NCBI GenBank assembly: GCA_035279785.1 | Contig: DATEHC010000028.1 | Span: 1 to 34,875, forward strand | Source of the DNA: 40CM-4-65-16 sp035279785 | GTDB lineage: Bacteria; Chloroflexota; Dormibacteria; Dormibacterales; Dormibacteraceae | DNA length: 34,875 nt | Direction: 5' to 3' | In this document: piece after piece, positions 14,376 through 22,008 of the stretch | How positions within the stretch are numbered: the stretch's first letter is position 1 | Layout: each line of letters opens with the position of its first letter | Notes under the pieces: generated by a model | What the model was told of the DNA's origin: nothing | Seen by the model: only the letters and a program-made list of their open reading frames with translations | The model's database searches: none | Made by a program: the position numbers and the translations under genes

Positions 14376-15215
14376 ATGGCCGAGGCCATCGAGCAGTTCG
14401 TGCCCGACGGATCCACCATCGCGATAGGCACCGCCCTCGAGGCGCTGATCCCGTTCGCGGCCGGGCACGAGATCATCCGCCAGCGGCGTCGCAACCTCAA
14501 CCTCGTCGGGCCGATCTCGGACTCGCTGTTCGATCAGCTGATCGGCGCGGGCTGCGTGGGCGATGTGACGGCCGCGTGGATCGGGAACGTCTCGGAGGGA
14601 CTCGGCCACTGCTACCGGCGCGCGGCCGAGGACGGCGTCCCGCGTCCGATCGCGATCCACGACCACACCAACTTCTCCATCGCGCTCGCACTCTGGGCCG
14701 CCGCGTGGAACTCGCCGTACATCCCCACACGGACTCTCCTGGGAAGCGACATCCTGAAGACGAATCCGGAGCTGGTGCTCGACGGCGACTTCGTGCGCGT
14801 CAAGGCGGTGCGGCCTGACGTCGCGATCGTCCACGCGCAGCGCTGCGATGAGCAGGGTCATGCCCACCCGTGGGGTCCGCACGGCATCACCGAGGAAGCC
14901 GCCCTGGCGTCAGGCGGCGTGATCGTGACGTGCGAGGAGATCGTGGACAACGACTCCCTTTTCAGGCATCCAAACCGAATCCTGTTTCCGGAGACGAAGG
15001 TGGTGGCGGTGGTACATGAGCCTGGCGGCGCGCACCCGGCTCCGGTGCAGAACTTTTTCGGCCGCGACCACGCTTTCTTTCGCGACTACGCGACGGAGTC
15101 GCGGACGAGGGATGGCTTCGAGGCGTGGCTGCAGCGATGGGTGCTCGACGTCCCCGACCGCGCGACGTACCTGTCCAGGATCGACCTCGAAGCGCTGCGA
15201 GCCGGCCGTGAGTGA
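14376..15215 (+). CDS. CoA-transferase alpha subunit, glutaconate CoA-transferase A-like
   Basis: 279 residues of the family I CoA-transferase fold: VPDGSTIAIGTALEALIPFAAGHEIIRQ at the N-terminus, then NLNLVGPISDSLFDQLIGAGCVG. It moves CoA between an organic acid and a donor such as acetyl-CoA. It resembles GctA and the IpdA subunit of steroid ring degradation; the substrate is not clear from sequence. Three in-frame starts exist: GTG 14367, ATG 14370 and ATG 14376. The AAGG at 14364-14367 is best spaced for 14376, though homology can be traced a few residues earlier. It is followed by the beta subunit with an 8-base overlap. Confidence 0.9.
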   Translation: MAEAIEQFVPDGSTIAIGTALEALIPFAAGHEIIRQRRRNLNLVGPISDSLFDQLIGAGCVGDVTAAWIGNVSEGLGHCYRRAAEDGVPRPIAIHDHTNFSIALALWAAAWNSPYIPTRTLLGSDILKTNPELVLDGDFVRVKAVRPDVAIVHAQRCDEQGHAHPWGPHGITEEAALASGGVIVTCEEIVDNDSLFRHPNRILFPETKVVAVVHEPGGAHPAPVQNFFGRDHAFFRDYATESRTRDGFEAWLQRWVLDVPDRATYLSRIDLEALRAGRE

Positions 15216-15975
15216 GGCCTATACGCCTCAGGAGCTGATGGTGGCCGTCGCGTCACGCGAGATCCGCGACGGTGACCTCGTCTTCGTCGGCATGCGCCTT
15301 CCCATCCTCGCGTACGCCGTCGCGCGCAACTCCCACGCGCCAAGCGCACGCGGGCTGTTCGAGGTCGGGCTTATGCGTGACCAGCCGGCACCGGCGTTTC
15401 TCGGCACGATGGGCGATCCGCCCAACGTCACGGGCGCGCTGTGGGCGACGCGAATGTCCAACGCGATGGCGCTGATGGCGCAGGGCAACGTGGACCTCGG
15501 CTTCATCGGCGGGGCGGAGGTCGACCGCTTCGGCAACCTGAACACGTCTTACGTCGGCGATCCCGCGCGGCCGAGCGTCAAATTGCCGGGGAGTGGGGGC
15601 GGGGCGGACATCGCGATCCTCAGCCGGCGCTGGGCCACGCTGATGGCGCACGAGAAGCGCCGCCTGGTCGACCGCGTGTCCTTCATCACGTCGCCGGGAT
15701 ACGGGGACGGGTCGCCGGGATGGCGCAAGCGCAACGGACTCCTGGGCGGCGGGCCGGTCGCGATCATCACCACACTTGGCGTGCTGCGGTTTCCGGAAGG
15801 CGGGGGAGAAGCTTTCCTCGACAGCGTGCATCCGGGCCGCTCCGTCGATGACGTCAGGGAGCAGACGGGCTGGGATTTACAAGTCTCTGACCATGTCAGC
15901 GAAACATCAGCGCCATCCGAATCCGAGTTGACTGCCATCCGACAATTCGACCCCGACGGGTTCTGGACGCGCTAG
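15208..15975 (+). CDS. CoA-transferase beta subunit, glutaconate CoA-transferase B-like
   Basis: 255 residues matching GctB in order: LVFVGMRLPILAYAVA, GLFEVGLM with E52 in place of the catalytic glutamate (E54 of GctB), NVDLGFIGGAEVDRFGNLN, LPGSGGGADIA, HEKRRLVDRVSFITSPG, and VREQTGWDLQVSD near the C-terminus. The covalent glutamyl-CoA residue is therefore present. GTG at 15208 lies inside the alpha gene and gives coupled translation. The pair may feed acids into the CoA-ester pathway suggested by the crotonase and thiolase genes at 1859-4598. Confidence 0.92.
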   Translation: MSEAYTPQELMVAVASREIRDGDLVFVGMRLPILAYAVARNSHAPSARGLFEVGLMRDQPAPAFLGTMGDPPNVTGALWATRMSNAMALMAQGNVDLGFIGGAEVDRFGNLNTSYVGDPARPSVKLPGSGGGADIAILSRRWATLMAHEKRRLVDRVSFITSPGYGDGSPGWRKRNGLLGGGPVAIITTLGVLRFPEGGGEAFLDSVHPGRSVDDVREQTGWDLQVSDHVSETSAPSESELTAIRQFDPDGFWTR

Positions 15976-16030
15976 TTACAGAAGGCTGACGCGGCGAAAA
16001 CGAGGGTCTGACACGGCAACGCGATTCTCA

Positions 16031-16057
16031 TCTCACCGAATCTCGTCTGAGGTGAGA
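16031..16057 (+). promoter_or_regulatory. Inverted repeat covering a ribosome binding site
   Basis: TCTCACC (16031-16037) can pair with GGTGAGA (16051-16057) across 13 bases. The right arm contains the GAGGTGAG ribosome binding site of the secreted protein gene that starts at 16064. A hairpin here would hide that site. Function not shown. Confidence 0.35.
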
Positions 16058-16063
16058 ACCAAC

Positions 16064-16471
16064 ATGAACCCGTTTGCAGCAGTCGCAGTCAAGGCAGTTG
16101 GAGCGGCAGGCGTTGCCGCGCTTTTGAGCGTGGGTGCCGTCAGCGCGTCGACCGCCAACCCCTCAACGACCGCGCATCCCGACCGCAAGGCGGTACGCGC
16201 CGCCGTCGTCGAGTCCGAGGCCGACGTCCTCGGCATCACACCGCAGACCCTGGTCAAGGACCTCAGGGCCGGGCACAAGGTCAGCGATCTTGCGAAGGAC
16301 AAGGGCATGACGCAGGAGCAGTTCGAGACGAAGCTCGTCGCGAACCTGCGGCCGCGCCTCGAGGTGCTGGTCGACAAGAAGGTGATCACGCAGGCGCAGG
16401 CCGACAAGATCATCGACCGGATTTCCAAGGGCCACGTCCCGTTCTGGGACGGCATTCACCGGCGCAAGTAG
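16064..16471 (+). CDS. Small secreted protein of unknown function
   Basis: 135 residues. MNPFAAVAVKAVGAAGVAALLSVGAVSAS looks like a Sec signal peptide with a cleavage site near ASTA (about residue 29-31). The mature part is charged and helical, with two similar pieces: ADVLGITPQTLVKDLRAGHKVSDLAKDKGM and DKKVITQAQADKIIDRISKG. Such short repeats occur in many uncharacterised actinobacterial exported proteins. ATG at 16064 has GAGGTGAG about 8 bases upstream; a GTG at 16052 is in frame but overlaps that site. Its end overlaps convergent rsgA by 16 bases. No function can be named. Confidence 0.78.
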   Translation: MNPFAAVAVKAVGAAGVAALLSVGAVSASTANPSTTAHPDRKAVRAAVVESEADVLGITPQTLVKDLRAGHKVSDLAKDKGMTQEQFETKLVANLRPRLEVLVDKKVITQAQADKIIDRISKGHVPFWDGIHRRK

Positions 16472-17394
16472 CGCTCCCTCGCCCGCATAGCCACCGAAAT
16501 CTGCCTCCATTTGCGACGCTCGTCCTGACGTAGGCGAGCGTCGCTTTTCAACGCCACGGCGCGTAGCTCGCGTTGCAGCTTGCGATAGCTCGCGTAGCGC
16601 TCGGGGTCGAGCCCGCCCGACGCGATCGCGGCCTTGATCGCGCAGCCGGGCTCGGTGTCGTGGGCGCAATCGGGAAAGCGGCACTGCAAAGCGAGCGCCT
16701 CGACGTCCTCGAACACGGCCGAGAGCGCGTCCTCGCCCTCCCACAGCTGCGCCTCGCGCAGGCCCGGCGTGTCGATGATCATTCCACCGCCGGGAATACG
16801 CACGAGCTGCCGGTGGCTGGTCATGTGCCGGCCCTCGCCCGAGCGGTGGATCTCACGCGTCTTCATGACGTCGGCGCCCGAGAGCTGATTGATCAGCGAT
16901 GACTTGCCCACGCCCGAAGGTCCGAGCAGCACGCCGGTCTTGGCCGGCTCGAGCTCTGCCCGAATCTCCTCGATCCCCTGGCCGGTCACGGCGCTGGTGA
17001 CGATGACAGGCGCGGCGACCTGGGGCACGTCGACGTCGTCGATCAGGTCGGCCTTGGTGATGACCACGACCGGCTCGGCGCCGCTCTGCCACGCGATCGT
17101 CAGGTAGCGCTCGAGGCGGCGCTCGTTGACGTCGATCGCAGCCGCCACCACGAAAGCCACATCGACGTTGGCGGCCAGCACCTGCTCGCGCGTCTCCGCA
17201 CCGGAGGCGCGGCGTGAGAAGGCCGTACGGCGCGGAAGCACCTCGGTGATGAAACCGCCATCGAGATTGACCCAGTCGCCGACCGCCGGGTCGCATCGCT
17301 TCGCCTGGGCGCGCCACGACGAGGCGCCGTCGTCGACGAGATAGTCCGCGCCGAAGTCGGCGATGACGCGGACGGCTGAACGATCGCTGAGCAA
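16456..17394 (-). CDS. rsgA: Ribosome small subunit maturation GTPase RsgA
   Basis: Circularly permuted GTPase that checks late 30S assembly. The 312-residue protein has an N-terminal OB-fold, then G4 TKAD (113-116), G1 GPSGVGKS (158-165), G2 around RHMTSH, G3 DTPG (208-211) and a C-terminal zinc site C238/C243/H245/C251 (CRFPDCAHDTEPGC). All motifs are intact. TTG at 17394 is fixed by a GGAGGA ribosome binding site (reverse strand of 17401-17406) 6 bases upstream. That site comes only a few bases after an intrinsic terminator (17411-17437), so expression must depend on read-through. A short ORF and an alternative hairpin lie before the terminator (see those entries). Confidence 0.96.
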   Translation of the reverse strand: MLSDRSAVRVIADFGADYLVDDGASSWRAQAKRCDPAVGDWVNLDGGFITEVLPRRTAFSRRASGAETREQVLAANVDVAFVVAAAIDVNERRLERYLTIAWQSGAEPVVVITKADLIDDVDVPQVAAPVIVTSAVTGQGIEEIRAELEPAKTGVLLGPSGVGKSSLINQLSGADVMKTREIHRSGEGRHMTSHRQLVRIPGGGMIIDTPGLREAQLWEGEDALSAVFEDVEALALQCRFPDCAHDTEPGCAIKAAIASGGLDPERYASYRKLQRELRAVALKSDARLRQDERRKWRQISVAMRARERYLRR

Positions 17395-17410
17395 TGCAAA
17401 TCCTCCGAGA

Positions 17411-17437
17411 GAAAAAAGAGCGGACAGGTCGGTCCGC
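17411..17437 (-). terminator. Intrinsic terminator in the rsgA leader
   Basis: On the minus strand GCGGAC (17437-17432), loop CGACCT, GTCCGC (17425-17420), then TCTTTTTT ending at 17412. It is a perfect 6-bp GC-rich stem with a T-run, placed between the 19-codon leader ORF and the rsgA ribosome binding site. There is no room for a separate rsgA promoter after it. Confidence 0.8.
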
Positions 17438-17474
17438 CGGGCCGGAGGTGCTTAGACGGACACTCCGGAGGCGG
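17434..17474 (-). promoter_or_regulatory. Putative anti-terminator hairpin of rsgA
   Basis: On the minus strand CCGCC (17474-17470) and CCGGAGTG (17468-17461), both inside leader codons 13-17, can pair with GGCGG (17438-17434) and CACcTCCGG (17450-17442, one bulged C). This is about 13 bp in two blocks. GGCGG includes GCGG of the left arm of the terminator stem, so the two structures exclude each other. A ribosome completing the leader ORF would cover the 5' arm and allow termination; one stalled near codons 6-9 would leave it free. Pairing was judged by eye, without energy calculation. Confidence 0.6.
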
Positions 17475-17511
17475 CCGACGGCCGGGACACGATCACTTGT
17501 CGCTCAGTCAT
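17452..17511 (-). CDS. 19-residue leader peptide ORF upstream of rsgA
   Basis: ATG at 17511, stop TAA ending at 17452, peptide MTERQVIVSRPSAASGVSV. A full consensus ribosome binding site, AAGGAGGTG (reverse strand of 17518-17526), lies 6 bases upstream, the strongest in the window. The ORF is followed by the alternative hairpins that lead to rsgA. The peptide has no run of one amino acid, so it is not a classical amino-acid-biosynthesis attenuator. Its VIV stretch at residues 6-8 recalls the IFVI and IAVV arrest motifs of macrolide-induced Erm leaders, but that is only a resemblance. Confidence 0.7.
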   Translation of the reverse strand: MTERQVIVSRPSAASGVSV

Positions 17512-17545
17512 CAAACGCACCTCCTTGCAGAAATCCGAGGCGCGA

Positions 17546-17554
17546 AGCCTAACA
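17546..17554 (-). promoter_or_regulatory. Putative extended -10 promoter for the leader-rsgA unit
   Basis: TGTTAGGCT on the minus strand, a TGn-extended -10 (TAGGCT). It lies just beyond the stop of the DUF3237 gene and about 34 bases before the leader ATG. No good -35 is seen. It supports a unit transcribed apart from the upstream genes, but is weak evidence. Confidence 0.3.
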
Positions 17555-17557
17555 CGC

Positions 17558-18019
17558 TCAGGCGTTCGGCGCTTCCCAGACCAGCTCGCTGAAATCGATC
17601 ACGAGCTCGACGTCCATCTGCGCGACCTCTTCGTGAGGCTTGTCCGGCCAGCGCACCTCGCCGCATCCGACGCACACGACGTCGTTGAGCCACCGGTATT
17701 TCTCGTGCGCGGTCACGTGGAACGCCGCGGTCACGATCTGCCGTCTTCCGGGCGGATAGGCGCGTCCATATCCCTGGTAATCGAAGTAGATCACTGCGCC
17801 GTCATCGGTATCGATCGCGCCCTGGAAGTCAGGCATGAAAGTCAGATCGGTGCGCCGCCGCGGGTGATTCGCTCCGCGGAAACGTCCCGCGATCCGGCCG
17901 GTGCACGTCCCTTCCGCCAGGAAGAAATGCTGTTCCTCTTTGCCGGCGGGCCCGGACAGTTCGACGCCCCAGTCGGCGGGATATCTGAAACGGACCGAGT
18001 AGAGCGGTTTGAGCTCCAC
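17558..18019 (-). CDS. DUF3237-type beta-barrel protein
   Basis: 153 residues. The opening MELKPLYSVRFRYPADWGVELSGPAGKEEQHFFLAEGTCTGRIAGRFRG (in parts), FQGAIDTDDGAVIYFDYQGYG and the closing MDVELVIDFSELVW suit the DUF3237/UPF0311 family, whose biochemical role is unknown. No signal peptide or membrane segment is visible, so it is probably cytoplasmic. GTG at 18019 directly follows the TAG of the enoyl-CoA hydratase gene, so the two are very likely translated together; a link to CoA-ester metabolism is inferred from that. Confidence 0.75.
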   Translation of the reverse strand: MELKPLYSVRFRYPADWGVELSGPAGKEEQHFFLAEGTCTGRIAGRFRGANHPRRRTDLTFMPDFQGAIDTDDGAVIYFDYQGYGRAYPPGRRQIVTAAFHVTAHEKYRWLNDVVCVGCGEVRWPDKPHEEVAQMDVELVIDFSELVWEAPNA

Positions 18020-18796
18020 CTACTCGCCCTTGAACTCGGCCTTCCTCTTCTCGGTGAACGCTTTGATCCCCTCGTTGGCGTCCTGCGACACGAAGACGCG
18101 GCTGATCGCCTCGCGCTCGATGGCGAGCCCCACATCGAGTGGCGCGCTGAATCCCTGCGTGATCGCAAGCTTCGCGTGGCCCAGGGCGACGCTCGGTCCG
18201 GCCGCGATCTTCGCGGCGTAGTCGATCGCGCCTTGGCGGCACGCGTCCGCGTCCGGGAACAGGCGATCCACCAGGCCGGCCTCCTTGGCGTCCGCCGGGG
18301 TCATGGTCCGTGCCTCGAGGATCATGTCCATGCCTTTGGAAAGGCCGACCAGGCGCGGCAGCCGCTGCGTGCCTCCGCTGCCGGGAAAAAGGCCGAGGTT
18401 GGTTTCCGGGAGGCCGATCCGATAATTGCCCTCCGCCGCGAATCGAAGGTCGCACGCCAGCGCCAGCTCGAATCCGCCGCCGAGGCAGTGCCCTGCGATG
18501 GCGGCGATGAAGACGAAGGGAGTGTTCTCCATCTTGCGAAACGTCTCGTGGGCGAGGGTGGCCAGCATCACGCGCGAGCGCGTCGTGCCCCTGGCGAAGT
18601 AGCTGACGTCGGCCCCCGCGCTGAAGAACTTCGGGGACGAGCTAGTGACCACGACCGCGTGGATGTCCTCGTCCGCCCGGATGTCGTCGATGACGCTCGC
18701 GAACGCTCGCAGGAATTGATAGTCGTAGCTGTTCGCCGGGGGTTGGTCGAGGACGACGACGCCGACGCCGCCCTCCTTTTCCAGCCTCACCGACAT
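18020..18796 (-). CDS. Enoyl-CoA hydratase/isomerase family protein
   Basis: 258 residues, crotonase fold. Both catalytic glutamates are visible: E110 in GHCLGGGFELALACD and E131 in GLPETNLGLFPGSGGTQRLPR. The oxyanion-hole segment is FFSAGADVSYF. It is a probable true hydratase for short-chain or branched enoyl-CoA. ATG at 18796 is chosen, with AAGG 10 bases upstream; a TTG at 18802 would add two residues. It is divergent from the aldehyde dehydrogenase gene, with 55 bases between the starts, and is followed with no gap by the DUF3237 gene. This is the third crotonase of the window. Confidence 0.93.
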   Translation of the reverse strand: MSVRLEKEGGVGVVVLDQPPANSYDYQFLRAFASVIDDIRADEDIHAVVVTSSSPKFFSAGADVSYFARGTTRSRVMLATLAHETFRKMENTPFVFIAAIAGHCLGGGFELALACDLRFAAEGNYRIGLPETNLGLFPGSGGTQRLPRLVGLSKGMDMILEARTMTPADAKEAGLVDRLFPDADACRQGAIDYAAKIAAGPSVALGHAKLAITQGFSAPLDVGLAIEREAISRVFVSQDANEGIKAFTEKRKAEFKGE

Positions 18797-18851
18797 TTCC
18801 AACTAACCTTAACCAAGTACCGAATTCCATCAATCGACGGGGGTGTGCCGA

Positions 18852-20282
18852 ATGGCGACGATGATCATCGAAGGCGACCGGACCAAAGCCGCGTCCGGCA
18901 AGACGTACGAGGTCCGCAACCCAGCCACGGGTGAGGTCGTCGATGAGGTTCCCGCCGGAGGCCCTGCCGACGTCGACAAGGCCGCGCAGGCGGCCGCGAA
19001 AGCATTCGCCACGTGGTCGAAGATGCCCTCCAACCAGCGCCGCGAGATCCTGCACAAGGCCTCGCAGCACATGCTGACGAAGGTCGAAGAGATCGCGACC
19101 CTTCTCACGAGGGAGCAGGGCAAGACCATCCTCGAGTCGCGCCTGGAGGCGAGGCGATTCGGCGAGAACATCGGCTGGTTCGCCGACCTCGCCGACAAGA
19201 TCCACGGCCAGTACGTCCGCCTGCCTGATCTGACCACCTACGGGCTCGTGGTACGCAAGCCGATCGGCGTGTGCGGCGCGATCGTGCCGTGGAACTTTCC
19301 GCTGACCCTTGCGGCCAACAAGGTCGCGCCGGCGATCGCCGCGGGCAACACGGTCGTGCTGAAGCCCGCGAGCACAACGCCGCTCTCGACCCTCGCGTGC
19401 ATCGAGGCGCTCATGGACGGCGGGCTGCCCGAGGGCGTCGTCAACGTCGTGGTCGGGCAGGCCACGGGTGAGGCGATCGTGGGTCACCCGCTCATCAAGA
19501 AGATCGCGCTCACGGGCTCGACCCCGACGGGTAAGCGCGTGATGGCGAAGGCCTCGGAGACTTTGAAGAAGGTGACGCTCGAGCTCGGCGGCAGCGACCC
19601 CTGCATCGTGATGGACGACGCGGACCTCGAAGGTGCGGCGCGTGCCATCTCGGTCGGACGTTTCTTCAACTGCGGCCAGCAGTGCCTGTCCACCAAGCGC
19701 CTCTACGTCCAGGAGGGCGCGTTCGACGGGCTGATGGAGAAGCTGATCGCGCGTGCGGCCAAGCTCAAGCCGGGAAACGGCCTCGACAAGGACTCGCGCA
19801 TGGGACCGATGCACACGGAGACGCAGCGTGCCGAGGTGGAGGCCCAGCTCAAGGACGCCGTCGACCACGGCGCGAAGGTGCTTTACGGCGGCGGACGACC
19901 GAAGGGTTCCGAGTACGACAAGGGCTGGTTCATCGAGCCGACGATCGTCACCGACGTTCCGGACGGCGCTCGCGTGTGGAAGGAAGAGGTGTTCGGACCG
20001 GTGCTCCCCGTTCGCAAGGTAAAAGACCTCGACGAGGCGCTGCGCCTGGCCAACGACTCGCCGTACGGATTGGGCTCCTCGATCTGGACGACCAACATGG
20101 CTGCGGCGCATCGTGCCGTGCTGGAGCTCGAGGCCGGCTACACGTGGGTCAACGCGCTGGTCGTCGCGCACGACGAACTCCCCTTTGGCGGCACCAAGCA
20201 GTCGGGCTTCGGCAAGGAGCACGGCATCGAGGCCTTCATGCAGTACACCGAGGAGAAGTCGGTCGTCTACGGCGGCCTCTGA
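18852..20282 (+). CDS. NAD(P)-dependent aldehyde dehydrogenase (succinate-semialdehyde dehydrogenase-like)
   Basis: 476 residues. The ALDH family markers are intact: PWNFPL at 146-151, GSTPTGKRV near 222-230, catalytic base E244 (LELGGSDP), nucleophile C278 (FNCGQQCLS) and EEVFGPVLPV further on. It oxidises an aldehyde to its acid; the general look is of SSADH/GabD-type enzymes, but substrate specificity cannot be read. ATG at 18852 has a GGGGGTG stretch just upstream; a GTG at 18843 would add three residues. It is followed by a small membrane protein gene. Confidence 0.95.
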   Translation: MATMIIEGDRTKAASGKTYEVRNPATGEVVDEVPAGGPADVDKAAQAAAKAFATWSKMPSNQRREILHKASQHMLTKVEEIATLLTREQGKTILESRLEARRFGENIGWFADLADKIHGQYVRLPDLTTYGLVVRKPIGVCGAIVPWNFPLTLAANKVAPAIAAGNTVVLKPASTTPLSTLACIEALMDGGLPEGVVNVVVGQATGEAIVGHPLIKKIALTGSTPTGKRVMAKASETLKKVTLELGGSDPCIVMDDADLEGAARAISVGRFFNCGQQCLSTKRLYVQEGAFDGLMEKLIARAAKLKPGNGLDKDSRMGPMHTETQRAEVEAQLKDAVDHGAKVLYGGGRPKGSEYDKGWFIEPTIVTDVPDGARVWKEEVFGPVLPVRKVKDLDEALRLANDSPYGLGSSIWTTNMAAAHRAVLELEAGYTWVNALVVAHDELPFGGTKQSGFGKEHGIEAFMQYTEEKSVVYGGL

Positions 20283-20309
20283 AGTAACGGCCGCCGGTAT
20301 GGACGTGCG

Positions 20310-20516
20310 ATGAGACACGGCATGGCCATCGTGGGCGGCATCGCTTTCCTGGTCGGCCTGGTTTGGGTCGGGCAGGGGCTCGGTTACGTCAAGGGCAGCT
20401 TCATGACCGGCGACATGAAGTGGTTCTGGATCGGGCTCGCCACACTTGCCGTCGGGCTGGTCATCGGAATCGGCGCCCTCGCGTCAGGGCGGCGGCGGGG
20501 TCAGTCCAGGGTCTGA
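20310..20516 (+). CDS. Small two-helix membrane protein
   Basis: 68 residues with two hydrophobic segments, about 5-24 (MAIVGGIAFLVGLVWVGQGL) and 38-58 (WFWIGLATLAVGLVIGIGALA), joined by a GSFMTGDMKW loop, and a basic tail (GRRRGQSR). The pattern VWxGQGLGxxxGSFMTG occurs in many small uncharacterised actinobacterial and chloroflexal membrane proteins. An internal ATG at 20322 is an alternative start. Its end overlaps the convergent glycosyltransferase gene by 16 bases. Function unknown. Confidence 0.72.
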   Translation: MRHGMAIVGGIAFLVGLVWVGQGLGYVKGSFMTGDMKWFWIGLATLAVGLVIGIGALASGRRRGQSRV

Positions 20517-21952
20517 AGCGACGCCCACTCCTGCCACAGTGGCTTGCGTGGGTTCGAGCAGACGAGGATCGGCGCACCGTACTCGTCGTTGTGGATCCCA
20601 TACCGATTGGTGATCGAACCCACCTGGCGGCAGTCCGCGAACAGGCGGTTCCCTTCGTCGAGCGTGAAGTTGACGAGCACGGCCGTCCTCGGGTCGAGGC
20701 GCGCCGGGGCCCAGTACCAGTACGTGAGATGCGGACTGACGGCGCTCGGTAGACCGAGCGCTGGACCGTAGTAATCGATCGCGCCCGCCTCGCCGTAGTA
20801 GTGCGCGAGGATCACCGCCCCCGAACGTTGATCGGGGGGCAACGCGTCGTAGGCCTGCGCGGTTTCCTGCGCGACCTCCGGCCAGCCGATCATCTGGGCG
20901 TAGTCGGGGCGGGTCTGCCACAGGTTCTGGGCGATCATCGCGTGTACGTCCAGCACGGGCAGCCCGACCGGGAGAAGGACGAGGATCAGCGCGACCGACG
21001 CGGCGGCATAGCTGATGACGGGCCACCTTCGATGAGCGTGCTGGTCCACCCACATCGCGCCGGCGGCATACACGAGCGGGTAGATCGGCGCCGGGTAGTA
21101 CGCCTTGCCGCCGCTGGCGAAGAAGATGAGCTCGACGAGCACGGTCGTGTACACGAGGGGAGCGAAACGCGCGTCGCGTCGTAACACCGCCATCCCGGCG
21201 ATCCCCGGGATCAGAAACAGCGGATTGATCAGCAGCAGCTGTTGCAGCCAGTAGGCGACGGGCCCATCGGTGTGGCCGCGATGCGAAAGCGTGTACTGCA
21301 CGCTGACCCAGTCATGCGTCGCCTGCCATTCGAGGTTGGGCGCCAGCAGCACCAGAGCGATTGCGGCGCCGAGCCACGGCCACGGCGTTGCCAGTACCGA
21401 GCGGCGCGCGATCAACAGCGACAGCAGGATCGCGACGACCAGCGCGATGATCGTGAACTTCGTCTCGAGTCCCACGCCGAGGACCAGACCCAGCACCAGC
21501 CACGTGCCCCGGCCGCCCTCGCGCAGGATTCGGGCAAGCACGAGCAGCGCGATCGCCCACATCAGCTCGTCGAAGGCGACGGTCTGGAACATCAGGGTGC
21601 CGCCGATGAACATGGGGGAGAGGAAGGCGGCGAGGGCAGCCCATGCCTGTCCTCGGCTGGTTGCGCCGAGCTCGCGTGCGATGAGAGCGGTCAGGACGAT
21701 GATCAGCGAACCGGCGATCGCCGGCAGCAGGCGAAGCGCGACGAGCGACCCGGGAGCAATCGCCTGGTCCGCCGCGGCAAGCAGCGGCACCACCGCCGGG
21801 TAGTCCACGTAACCGAGCTCGAGATGGCGCGACGAGGCGAGGTAGTACAGCTCGTCCTGGTGCCAGCCATAGCGGCCGGCCACAGACATCGTCAGCGCGA
21901 GCTTGACCGCTGCGAAGAGCGCGATCCATTGCCAAGGGATTCGCGCTCGCAC
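20501..21952 (-). CDS. GT-C family glycosyltransferase (ArnT/PMT-like, GT39/GT83 type)
   Basis: 483 residues with about 10 membrane helices. The first outer loop carries GWHQDELYYLASSRHLELGYVDYP, the acidic DE motif of GT-C lipid-linked sugar transferases, and the next helices follow the PMT pattern (PAIAGSLIIVLTALIARELG, then TLMFQTVAFDELMW). The C-terminal 150 residues form a soluble outer domain. It should transfer a sugar from a polyprenyl-phosphate donor to a lipid or protein at the outer face of the membrane. The start is GTG at 21952. No other envelope glycosylation gene is close. Confidence 0.88.
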   Translation of the reverse strand: MRARIPWQWIALFAAVKLALTMSVAGRYGWHQDELYYLASSRHLELGYVDYPAVVPLLAAADQAIAPGSLVALRLLPAIAGSLIIVLTALIARELGATSRGQAWAALAAFLSPMFIGGTLMFQTVAFDELMWAIALLVLARILREGGRGTWLVLGLVLGVGLETKFTIIALVVAILLSLLIARRSVLATPWPWLGAAIALVLLAPNLEWQATHDWVSVQYTLSHRGHTDGPVAYWLQQLLLINPLFLIPGIAGMAVLRRDARFAPLVYTTVLVELIFFASGGKAYYPAPIYPLVYAAGAMWVDQHAHRRWPVISYAAASVALILVLLPVGLPVLDVHAMIAQNLWQTRPDYAQMIGWPEVAQETAQAYDALPPDQRSGAVILAHYYGEAGAIDYYGPALGLPSAVSPHLTYWYWAPARLDPRTAVLVNFTLDEGNRLFADCRQVGSITNRYGIHNDEYGAPILVCSNPRKPLWQEWASLQTLD

Positions 21953-22008
21953 GCGGAAAGGTTAGGGCTTCGCCCTACGCCTTCCCGGGGCCCGACGGCC
22001 TACAAGCT

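Noticed and set aside
18642..20318. Open frame of 558 codons on the minus strand
   Set aside because: Antisense to the aldehyde dehydrogenase gene, with no domain and low-complexity arginine-rich sequence; the plus-strand gene is clear.
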